Positions 1 through 8,926 of a DNA stretch of 64,000 nt are shown here, piece by piece; positions within the stretch are counted from its first letter, which is position 1; each line of letters starts with the position of its first letter. The position numbers and the translations under genes are program-made. The notes under the pieces are model-generated. The model made no database searches. It was not told where the DNA came from and saw only the letters and a list, made by a program, of their open reading frames with translations. Source of the DNA: Dreissena polymorpha (taxonomy: Eukaryota; Mollusca; Bivalvia; Myida; Dreissenidae); contig NC_068357.1 of the NCBI RefSeq assembly GCF_020536995.1, positions 147,395,751 to 147,459,750 of the forward strand, given 5' to 3'.

Positions 1-607
1 AGTTAGTTATACCTATTTAAAATTTAGATAACACAGCCAAGCAGCAATACGTCATCGTTCACATTTTTTGTTTATTGACAATATTAATCTAAATTGTTAA
101 TTCATCCACTCCACAATTGCAAATCAGGATAATATATGACCACATGAAAAAGGAAATGGCCGAACTACAGCAGAATATAACTCATGTACAATTTGCCATT
201 TGCTTTTAAATACTTTCTTTTGTATTCGATTTGATTCCTTTTCCGCTTAAATCAACGTTTGGAGAAGTCCTGTTATCACATGTATTTTCATTGCTCATAT
301 CGATTGATGGTCAGTGTTAGTTAATGGTTATTTAAAAAGATAACACTAAGGTAGGTTAATGTTTTCAAAATGTAGTATAAATGAAAAAAATTGCTTGCTT
401 GCTTGTTTGTTTGTCTGTTTGTATGTGCGTTCGTTCGCTGTGTGTTTGTTTTGTTTGCTTTGTTGTTTTTAGTATTTATTTTATTTATTTATTTCAAATA
501 TTATTTAAAATCGCGTATATCCTGACTAGAAAATAAAGATAAATAATTAAATACATCGATCAAATAGCACAAAATATAACTTGAATTTGGTCTTGTGCAA
601 TGTTCAG
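1..607. other. Left edge of segmental duplicate block A, non-coding
   Basis: Bases 1 to about 198 align closely with about 42358-42555, so the window opens inside a duplicated block. From about 199 to 2045 block A has sequence that block B lacks. I see no gene in this stretch; there is a short T/G-rich run near 390-480. Confidence 0.6.
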
Positions 608-1433
608 CAGGGGCGTAGCTAGCATTTATTTTAGCTGTAGGCCCGGATATAATACATAAAAACGGGAGTTCCCGGGGTCCTCCCCCAGATTTTTTTTTAA
701 TCCTATAACGCCTGTGTTGAGATTTAAAGCATATCTAGACAAATAATAAGATAAGAAAATATAAGACTTTGGCCTGTTTTCTTTGATATTTTACTGTTTT
801 ATCTCGATGTCAGAAAAATAAATTTTACTGTATTATCTTTATACCAGAGAACTAAATTTCAAACAATATGGAACAGAGAAACATTTAAAAGTGTAACACT
901 CCACTTATTCACAAGTCAAAACATGGGAATTCTTTCCAACAATACTGTCTGCATGTCTATAACAGCACCTTTTAGTTCGGCATCAAGGGACCGAACCGAC
1001 CCGGATTTAGTCAATGCATTGGGAAACGGGGGCGAGTGCTCAATTTTAAATTTCCGCGGTCATAAACATCATTCGGAATGTTTCTTAAAAATCCAACGAT
1101 AATCGATTGCAACTTACTGTAGTGTTGAAAGGGAGACAAGTAGATCTGCATGTAGATCTATGTAAACATGTAACAGCAAGTCACGTGAAAAAAAGCGAGC
1201 GAGAATTTATGCACAAAGAAGTAGAGTTGATAATTGGAAGATATGTCCTTTGAATACGACCAGAATCCATTGTCTGAGGATAATGTCAATATGAATGCAG
1301 ATTTCTAACACATCCCCTCCCCCGTCAGGTTTAACATTTTAATGCATTTTTCGAAGTTGAAGCATTTTAATTTTTTTTGTTTCAAAAAAATGTAGGCCCG
1401 AGCCTGCTGTGCCTAATAGCAGCTACGCCCCTG
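608..1433. mobile_element. Non-autonomous DNA transposon with hAT-like ends
   Basis: The two ends are inverted copies of CAGGGGCGTAGCT, followed by a second matching patch around GTAGGCCCG near each end. The flanks share TTCAG (603-607 and 1434-1438), which may be part of the target duplication, but I could not define a clean 8-bp duplication as expected for hAT. The 826-bp interior has no transposase frame, so it would depend on an enzyme encoded elsewhere. It lies in the part of block A missing from block B, so it may postdate the duplication or have been lost from B. Confidence 0.6.
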
Positions 1434-2361
1434 TTCAGTGGCCTGCCATTACGGGAATATTAAAGCCGTAGTTGAACGTTCACACGCGTGGTCATCACAT
1501 CATTGATCAGAAAATATCAGCGCAAATTATTTTTATAATCAGAAAGATGTATACTAGTTTTGCCGTTGTTAACTCCAATTACAAATAGTGGAAAAGTTTT
1601 GTATTTGCATTTTGCAAATATACCTCGGTTTGTCCAGAAGAAGTTTGGTAGAATGTGCCAATGAGCATCAAACGTTGTCCAAGCTAACTAATAGATCAAC
1701 ATTCTGGTTCAACCATAGGCGACAGTAAACTACAATTGTACAATTGTACTCACATTCCTTTACTCAGAAATAAGACTGACAATCGTCCAGTAGAGTTTCT
1801 GAAAGGTCCGTTCATCTTCATTCTTTTCAAAAACATATTAAGATACGCTGCTTTAGAGCAGACAGTTTTGTCGGTATGTCCGCATTATTTTGAACTTGTG
1901 TATCGATCCGAATTAAAAATAAATAAATATGAAAAACAAACTTTCGGTTACTTTCTTCGGAGGGACTCATCTAACAAATGATTTCATATGCAAAAAGTTA
2001 TGCATTGTGATTAAGCTAGATTGACATAATACAATTATTGTTCAAAAGTGGATTTTTCCCAATAAAGAAATATCGGATATTTTGCATTGTCAAACAAAAA
2101 GACCCGCGGGAAAATTAAAAAAAAAATCCATGGGATTTGTTGTTTTCCTATGGGATGTTTTGCCGCTTTTGCGTAGTGTGTTAAAGCATTAAACAATATC
2201 GAAGGGATTATAAAGTCGTTTCATGCAGGACAAAACTGTTATGTGTAATAAATAAAACCTATCTTTAAAGAGCGAATATAATCCCATATAAAGATGGGTT
2301 ATTACTTTTTCTAGATTTATGTATATCATTTCAAGAAACACTTTATTTAGAAAACTATAAA
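1434..2361. other. Non-coding, partly block A specific
   Basis: There is no supported gene. An open frame at 1736-1981 lacks recognisable motifs and has no counterpart in block B, so I treat it as chance. Alignment with block B resumes at about 2046 (B about 42552). Confidence 0.5.
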
Positions 2362-3440
2362 CATGGTTTGAAGATGATTGATCTGTTTTATTTTGTAAAT
2401 TCTCTAAAATGCTCATGGATATGTATGATTGCCACTGGGAATGGAAATTGGATACATATTGCGAAAACAATAATTGATGAAAAAAAATGTAATTGTGGAA
2501 GTCACTATCCTGAAAACATAATTAACAAGATAAAAAATGAATTCTGGAAAGAAATATTAAAATCATGTGTTGAACTCTGCAGAAAAGAACCATTAAAAAA
2601 AGTTTTTGCTTCAAAATCCATTTTTCAATAACCCAGACATAACAATTGGTAACAAAGGTGTATTTAAAAAAAATCATTGTTAGAAAAAGGCGATGCTCAA
2701 CGCTGAAGATTTAACCTTGTACATTTATGACGATTTTTGCGAAGTATTTGAACTTTAATCCGAACTTCTTATTATACTTGCAGTTAAAACGTACATGAAA
2801 CTCAAACCCTCTAATGGAACTTGCTTTCCCTTTTATTCTCAATAGCCTAAAGTCTATCTTAGTCAAGACAAAAGGTACAAAACCTATGTAGAGATCTACG
2901 AAATAATTACCAAAGATAAGTCTCCGCCAATGTGCAAAGATAAATGGTCGAATATTTGTAATTTTATTGAAACTAAAGAATGGCGACGTATTTTTAAAAT
3001 GCCTTTTTTTTACACAGGATTCGAGTTAATATAGAATTATACATTGAATCATAGGTACACACCCTGTTTTATTTAGAAATGGATATGTAACTGTAGCAAA
3101 TTGCACTTTTCGACTATCTGAATGTGAAAATATCGAACATTTATATTGGGAATTTAAGCACGTTAATAAATTAATAGTGGCATTGTTTTCTGGCTGTAAT
3201 ATTGTTCGAAATTTTTTATTATGTCTTCCTTTATACTAGAACATGAAAATACCATTGGACCTTAAACCTAATATTTATTTTCGTCATTATGTATATCTAT
3301 ACTTGTAACATGAACAAAACAAGACCCACTCTTAAAGCGGCTAAATCATACCTGTCCCAATGTTAATAATATGCGTCAAAGGAATGAATGGGAACTTTTA
3401 ATACCACTTTTTCAGTAGTTGTAGTAAGAGAAGTCATGTT
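2362..3440 (+). pseudogene. LINE (L1/Tx1-like) 3' remnant, block A copy
   Basis: This is the decayed 3' part of a non-LTR retrotransposon ORF2. Fragments in shifting frames resemble the region after the reverse transcriptase core: an FNNPDITIGN-like patch near 2620-2660, a frame reading KDKWSNICNFIETKEWRR around 2938-2992, and then a region that in block B still shows a CxxC...C zinc-knuckle-like motif. Several stops and frame shifts interrupt it. The same remnant sits at 42890-43990, so the LINE was already present when the block was duplicated. The family is inferred from remembered C-terminal motifs of L1/Tx1 elements; the RT catalytic core is not in the window. Confidence 0.55.
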
Positions 3441-4080
3441 ATTATCAATTTTTTCATTGTTATAAAGAAGTTAATATTTCGTTTAATGTACAATTTTGCG
3501 TTGTATTATGCATGTTTTTGTTCATTTACTCTGTACGGTGAGGGGTGGGATGCCCTCGAACCACACACACCTATTCACCAGGAGAATAAAATAATTTTAA
3601 CGGGAAAAAAGAGAACATTCCGCGTAAGTTTGATGTATTAAAGTGTGTTTGATCAAGTGATGAATCCTATTGTTCTGCATTTTTTTAATGAAACTGTTTC
3701 TCCACTTGTTATTATTTGGACATACCGCGTTTCAATATTCATTTCTGTAAGAAAACGTTATGCTATGTTTTGAATAAAATATTTAGTGACATCTTGATAT
3801 CTAAGACTAAGTAACATATTTAACCTTTAGATGTGAATGACACGATTACAACATTTACTGAATATCCCATACGACAGTTCAATGTGACAATTGTTTAAAG
3901 TTTGACATATAGACATATATATATACATGTAGTTAAATAAGTATTATTTAATAGACGAACTCTTACAGTTAAACAGTTTTTTAAGCGTCTTTCATTCGAC
4001 GTTAAACAGTTACATTTATCTTCTTAACAAATTACTGATTCTTATTGTTGTTATTTATGGGCTATATACCATTTTTTTCA
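3441..4080. other. Non-coding, shared with block B on both sides of its 3-kb insertion
   Basis: 3441 to about 3685 matches B up to about 44252, and about 3690-4080 matches B from about 47285 onward. It therefore serves as the empty site for the block B insertion. No gene is seen. Confidence 0.6.
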
Positions 4081-4082
4081 TG

Positions 4083-4698
4083 TATGATGGCGTTTCTACT
4101 GTTTATTTGTTTTGCATTTACTGACACACTGAAAAACACAACTAGTCCTGCATACTGACACACTGGCAAACACAACTTGACCTGCATACTGACACACTGG
4201 CAAACACAACTAGTCCTGCATACTGACACACTGGCAAACACAACTAGTCCTGCATACTGACACACTGGCAAACACAACTAGTCCTGCATACTGACACACT
4301 GGCAAACACAACTAGTCCTGCATACTGACACACTGGCAAACACAACAAGTCCTGCATACTGACACACTGGCAAACACAACTAGTCCTGCATACTGACACA
4401 CTGGCAAACACAACTAGTCCTGAATACTGACACACTGGCAAACATAACTAGTCCTGCATACTGACACACTGGCAAACACAACTTGTCCTGCATACTGACA
4501 CACTGTCAAACACAACTAGTCCTGCATACTGACACTCTGGCAAACACAAATAGTCCTGCATACTGACACTCTGGCAAACACAACTCGTCCTGCAGCTTCA
4601 GCGATTTCCAACGTTTAAGAGACGAGAGCGCCGATGGCGTTGAAAGACTATTTGCTAGATACAGGGAAAGATATCCTCCTGAGAATGTTTCTAAACCC
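4083..4698 (+). pseudogene. Leader-type exon disrupted by a 34-bp repeat expansion
   Basis: This is the block A paralogue of the 47685-47861 exon. It starts like it (ATGGCGTTTCTACTG-type codons for a hydrophobic leader), keeps the same 3' end, and keeps the CCTT/GTAAGTG donor near 4698. In the middle a single 34-base segment has become fourteen tandem copies. Because 34 is not a multiple of three and the unit contains TGA in one frame, the exon cannot be read through. The open frames on the opposite strand are a by-product of the periodicity. A Penelope-like element has inserted just downstream. Confidence 0.65.
4121..4596 (+). repeat. Exonic minisatellite, 14 x 34 bp
   Basis: The repeat begins ctgacacactggcaaacaca and runs with an exact 34-base period (starts at 4121, 4155, 4189 and so on to 4563). 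Copies differ by only a few substitutions. The paralogous exon at about 47727-47760 has one unit, so the array arose by expansion of coding sequence. It is not a CRISPR array: there are no spacers. Confidence 0.95.
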
Positions 4699-4933
4699 TT
4701 GTAAGTGAAAATTTCTAAGACCATTTTTAAGAAATAGAAAAGAAAAAAATTGCGTTCGCAAACAATTATATTTCTTCTTTTGACAATCAGCCAAAACTGA
4801 TAAGAGGGCGCAGTCACATGACTAGAAGAATTCCAGAACGAGGCTGAACGTGTATCTATTTTTAATTACTATTTAACTTAATATTACTTAATAAGCTCAG
4901 TTGAATTATCCGAAGGGATATTAAAAAATTATA

Positions 4934-5932
4934 ACTCTCTGATTATACTCCTTTAATTGACGTTTCGGCATAATGCCTTTATCAAAACATTGGAAATTAT
5001 ATGTTAACTACATTTTTACGTCTTTTGACTGCACAATTTAAATAACAAAGAAAAATGTTTTTAAACGTCAAATGACGTTGTACATGATGACGTCATAAAT
5101 GGCGTTATATAAAATGGCGCCAAAAAAATGTAAAAATTCGCCAAAAATGAAATGACGTTAAACACTTACATATTGTATCTTAATTCTATGTTAAATGTGT
5201 GCTTTATATATTTAATAAATTGATATTTTACAATAAAATAATCATCATCATATGTAATTATAATCTACCTTAACTTATTATCATAAATTAAATAGGGTAA
5301 ACTTATTTAATGACTCTTATTATTTCAATCCATATCTATGTATAATATTCAAATGATATTTGATTAAATAATCATATATACTTGCTATTCTATATATCAT
5401 ATACACATTATGGACAAGATAAATTGCATAAAGTACTATTAGTTTTGCATCCATTTATGTTGATGATTAATATCAAATGTTTTTCACATATATTTTTTAC
5501 AAGATAGTTTCCCGTAGCAGGACATCAAGTTGATTTTTTGTATTTAGTCCATTTGGTGATTGCGTTTGAAACTTCTTTATAAATTCCAATTCTTTAATAA
5601 GTCTGTAATAATGGGAACTGTCTCTTATTTGTGTTAACACTGATACACCCATATCCTGCACTCTGTGGCCTGCACCATTGAAATGTTCTGAGATTGGTTT
5701 CTCTCTTCGTAGTCGCACGTCAGCCTCGTGTTCTTTGGCACGTTCCTTTAATGATCTGCTCGTCTCTCCGACGTATACCATCTTTTGGCATTTAATACAA
5801 AATATACCGTACACCAAGTTATAAATGTTACAGTTCTGTTTTATTGCTTCGTTTGGAATGTCACTTTTTGGGTTGTTATGAAAACCTCTTGTCAACATTT
5901 TACAGACTATACAATTAGTCTTACACGATTGT
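4934..5932 (-). repeat. 3' arm of the PLE inverted repeat
   Basis: These 999 bases are the reverse complement of 7916-8914. They cover the last 145 or so codons of the ORF and the AT-rich 3' non-coding region. Both arms have the same length, and I noticed only one substitution (near 5183 versus about 8665). Confidence 0.95.
4957..4987 (-). ncRNA. Hammerhead-ribozyme-like motif, 3' arm
   Basis: On the minus strand this reads TTGATAAAGGCATTATGCC and then GAAACGTC. GGC/GCC can pair around an ATTAT loop like helix II, followed by GAAA and the ACGTC cleavage-site context. Penelope-like elements are known to carry minimal hammerheads at this place. The core differs from CTGATGA at the first C and at the catalytic G8 position (A here), so self-cleavage is doubtful. 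Confidence 0.45.
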
Positions 5933-7896
5933 GGTATTAGTTGAAAACGTTTGTTTATTTCTTTGTTTGTTTTTCCATGAACTAAAATGTCACCGATATT
6001 CCTATCTCGTCTGTATGCAACTATTGGTACGTCTGGGAATATATTTTTCATTCTGTCTGATTTATATAGTTTGTCTGTATGTTTTCGAATTATTGAGTGG
6101 ATATTTGGAAGGTTGTTTGAATAAGTTATAGCTAGTGGTACTCTCTTGTTGGCTGTTTTATTTGTTTCTTTCTTCTTAAGTAAGTCTTTCCTATTTAAAT
6201 TATCAACTCGGGATAGCTCATGGTTTACAAATTTATTTGGATATCCTCTTTTTTGTAGATTCTGTTTTAGTTCTTTTTTACGATGTCTGTATTTGTTTTC
6301 GTCAGAACATATTCTTTTTAAACGTATTCCTAATCCATAGGGTATTGCTTTCTTCACATTTGTTGGATGGTCTGAGTCATATTGGACATATTGATGTTTA
6401 TCAGTTGGCTTTGAGTATAAATCAGTTGTTATTTTATTATCTTCTAGTTGAATTTTTGTGTCTAAGAAATCTATCTGTGCTGTGTTCCATCTTAATTCTA
6501 CTTTGATGTTTTCATGTATTTTGTTAGCATAGTCGAAAAATTTCATGAGTTCGTCAATTCCATGTGTCCATAGTCCAAACCCATCATCTATGAAACGTTT
6601 ATAGAATATTGGTTGTTTATTGTATTCAGATAATTGTTCATCCCATTTTCTCATGTAACAACAGGCATAATTTCTCCCAAGTTTCGATCCAATAGCTACT
6701 CCCTCTTTTTGTCTGTATTCTTGTCCACAAAATTCGATCACATTATTTTCTAAAACAGTTTCAATCATTTCAATCACCGCTTCAGTGTTGATGGTCTTAG
6801 TACAGCGTTCATTTAAAGCTTGTTTGCACGCCTCTAGGCCCTCTTTCTTTGGAATCGATGGGTATAACTTGACAACATCAAAACAGTATAAGATAATTCC
6901 TTCTGGTAATGGTGTAGTTATTTCCCTCTCTATAGCGTTTAAAAATGCTGTGGTGTCTCTTATATAGCTTGGTGTTTCTATAACATAGGTTTCTAGCTCC
7001 TTTTCTGCTACCTCTGCCATTCTTTCAGTACTTGTTCCAATGCCATTTACGATTGTTCTATACGGGTTGCCTTTTTTATGTATTTTTGGATTTCCTTTAA
7101 GTTTCCCTCTTGATGGATATTTTGGTATCAAGTATTGTTGTAATTTCTTTGAGATAATGCCGTTTTTAAATAGTTTATTTGCTAGTTGCTTCACCTTTGT
7201 GTTTGCATTGTCAAGTCCATTCCCATTAGTTTTTTCATATGATGTGCTGTCATTAAGTTCATTCCGGAGTTTTTCTACATATTCATTTGCGTCTGTTATC
7301 ACTATTCCAGAACCTTTGTCTGCAGGCCTTATTATTATACTGGAATCATTTAGTAACGTGTGCAATGCTTGTTTTTCTTGTCTTGTGATATTTGACTGTC
7401 CATTTTCTTTTATGCCATTTAGAATATCATTTTTAACTGCTTCTATATAAGCATCTAGCCACTTTTCTCTACCAGGTTCAGGAGTAAAACGGCTTTCTTT
7501 CTTTATCTCATATTCCTCCTTTTCATTTTTCCTTTCTTGATTTTCATCACTATGGAAATACTCTGCGAGTCGCATCCGTCTCTCCCATTCTGCTAGGTCA
7601 CTGTGTATCTTAGATAAATCTACGTGTTTTTTAGACGGTACAAAAGATATTCCTTTGGATAATAGACTTGTTTCTGCTTCTGTTAACTTTCTTGAAGACA
7701 GATTAGTAACAGTGTCAAGACTATTATTATTTGTTTCAATTGTGTCTTTTTTTGCTGGTTTATTTTCACCCTTGTTTTTAGTTCTTTTATCGTTTGATTT
7801 AAGTTTTTGTGTATCACACTCTTGCGTTTTTCTATTTTTCTTATCTTGATAGTTCATTTTATGCCCTCTTTCTTCAAAATTGCAACAGGACTCCAT
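5497..7896 (-). CDS. PLE polyprotein: reverse transcriptase plus GIY-YIG endonuclease
   Basis: This intact ORF of 799 codons encodes the copying enzyme of a Penelope-like element. The first 100 or so residues are Lys/Glu-rich. Reverse transcriptase motifs follow: a PADKGSG patch near residue 192, GNPKIHK near 270, a catalytic Asp in DVVKLYPSIP near 342, a QKEGVAIGS patch near 400, and the catalytic pair in FIDDGF near 438. A DFLDT motif and a KPTDKHQYVQ segment, typical of PLEs, come next. From about residue 670 there is a Cys pair (CKTNCIVC), then a GIY-YIG nuclease with VYGIF, YVGETSRSLKERAKEH and an EHFNGAGH patch. RT and nuclease together would nick the target and prime reverse transcription. 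The ATG at 7896 is the first in frame; Met at residue 14 is an alternative. Family assignment rests on motif order and is firm. Confidence 0.95.
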   Translation of the reverse strand: MESCCNFEERGHKMNYQDKKNRKTQECDTQKLKSNDKRTKNKGENKPAKKDTIETNNNSLDTVTNLSSRKLTEAETSLLSKGISFVPSKKHVDLSKIHSDLAEWERRMRLAEYFHSDENQERKNEKEEYEIKKESRFTPEPGREKWLDAYIEAVKNDILNGIKENGQSNITRQEKQALHTLLNDSSIIIRPADKGSGIVITDANEYVEKLRNELNDSTSYEKTNGNGLDNANTKVKQLANKLFKNGIISKKLQQYLIPKYPSRGKLKGNPKIHKKGNPYRTIVNGIGTSTERMAEVAEKELETYVIETPSYIRDTTAFLNAIEREITTPLPEGIILYCFDVVKLYPSIPKKEGLEACKQALNERCTKTINTEAVIEMIETVLENNVIEFCGQEYRQKEGVAIGSKLGRNYACCYMRKWDEQLSEYNKQPIFYKRFIDDGFGLWTHGIDELMKFFDYANKIHENIKVELRWNTAQIDFLDTKIQLEDNKITTDLYSKPTDKHQYVQYDSDHPTNVKKAIPYGLGIRLKRICSDENKYRHRKKELKQNLQKRGYPNKFVNHELSRVDNLNRKDLLKKKETNKTANKRVPLAITYSNNLPNIHSIIRKHTDKLYKSDRMKNIFPDVPIVAYRRDRNIGDILVHGKTNKEINKRFQLIPQSCKTNCIVCKMLTRGFHNNPKSDIPNEAIKQNCNIYNLVYGIFCIKCQKMVYVGETSRSLKERAKEHEADVRLRREKPISEHFNGAGHRVQDMGVSVLTQIRDSSHYYRLIKELEFIKKFQTQSPNGLNTKNQLDVLLRETIL

Positions 7897-7949
7897 TGTA
7901 AACCAATCTATTTGAACAATCGTGTAAGACTAATTGTATAGTCTGTAAA

Positions 7950-8351
7950 ATGTTGACAAGAGGTTTTCATAACAACCCAAAAAGTGACATTCCAAACGAA
8001 GCAATAAAACAGAACTGTAACATTTATAACTTGGTGTACGGTATATTTTGTATTAAATGCCAAAAGATGGTATACGTCGGAGAGACGAGCAGATCATTAA
8101 AGGAACGTGCCAAAGAACACGAGGCTGACGTGCGACTACGAAGAGAGAAACCAATCTCAGAACATTTCAATGGTGCAGGCCACAGAGTGCAGGATATGGG
8201 TGTATCAGTGTTAACACAAATAAGAGACAGTTCCCATTATTACAGACTTATTAAAGAATTGGAATTTATAAAGAAGTTTCAAACGCAATCACCAAATGGA
8301 CTAAATACAAAAAATCAACTTGATGTCCTGCTACGGGAAACTATCTTGTAA
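7950..8351 (+). pseudogene. Partial PLE ORF in the inverted arm (GIY-YIG end)
   Basis: This frame encodes the same last 133 residues as the main ORF, including the GIY-YIG nuclease core, but lacks all reverse transcriptase motifs. It is present because the terminal arm copies the ORF end. It could only be expressed from a promoter in or before the arm; nothing shows that it is. I regard it as part of the element's terminal repeat rather than a gene. Confidence 0.9.
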
Positions 8352-8860
8352 AAAATATATGTGAAAAACATTTGATATTAATCATCAACATAAATGGATG
8401 TAAAACTAATAGTACTTTATGCAATTTATCTTGTCCATAATGTGTATATGATATATAGAATAGCAAGTATATATGATTATTTAATCAAATATCATTTGAA
8501 TATTATACATAGATATGGATTGAAATAATAAGAGTCATTAAATAAGTTTACCCTATTTAATTTATGATAATAAGTTAAGGTAGATTATAATTACATATGA
8601 TGATGATTATTTTATTGTAAAATATCAATTTATTAAATATATAAAGCACACATTTAACATAGGATTAAGATACAATATGTAAGTGTTTAACGTCATTTCA
8701 TTTTTGGCGAATTTTTACATTTTTTTGGCGCCATTTTATATAACGCCATTTATGACGTCATCATGTACAACGTCATTTGACGTTTAAAAACATTTTTCTT
8801 TGTTATTTAAATTGTGCAGTCAAAAGACGTAAAAATGTAGTTAACATATAATTTCCAATG

Positions 8861-8891
8861 TTTTGATAAAGGCATTATGCCGAAACGTCAA
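8861..8891 (+). ncRNA. Hammerhead-ribozyme-like motif, 5' inverted arm
   Basis: This is the second copy of the same motif on the opposite strand, near the outer end of the 5' arm. It has the same core departures. Its position close to the terminus fits the pLTR ribozymes reported for PLEs. Confidence 0.45.
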
Positions 8892-8926
8892 TTAAAGGAG
8901 TATAATCAGAGAGTATTACTTAATAA

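Larger units (their letters stand above)
4895..8913 (-). mobile_element. Penelope-like retroelement with inverted terminal arms
   Basis: A complete-looking Penelope-like element (PLE) lies in minus orientation. It has one long ORF (5497-7896), a 3' non-coding region, and a 5' arm (7916-8914) that is an inverted copy of its own 3' 999 bases (4934-5932). A 13-bp direct repeat, TATTACTTAATAA, flanks it (4882-4894 and 8914-8926). The paralogous site in block B (about 48020-48035) is uninterrupted. About 39 bases at the 3' end (4895-4933) are not in the inverted arm. Inverted partial copies and a short one-sided extension are known for this family. The intact ORF and matched arms indicate a young insertion. 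Confidence 0.9.
7916..8914 (+). repeat. 5' inverted arm of the PLE
   Basis: This is an inverted copy of 4934-5932 starting 20 bases beyond the ORF start codon. It is the pLTR-like unit of a Penelope element in inverted orientation. Transcripts crossing the whole element could fold into a stem of about 1 kb. Confidence 0.95.

Noticed and set aside
4121-4596. CRISPR-like regular repeat array
   Set aside because: Units are contiguous without spacers and arise from an exon; the genome is eukaryotic.
4062-4817. Three minus-strand frames rich in VCQYAGLVVFASVS-type repeats
   Set aside because: They result from the 34-bp periodicity of an exon on the plus strand; the unit cycles through all frames.
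7040-7849. Plus-strand frames opposite the Penelope ORF
   Set aside because: They are shadows of the intact minus-strand ORF.
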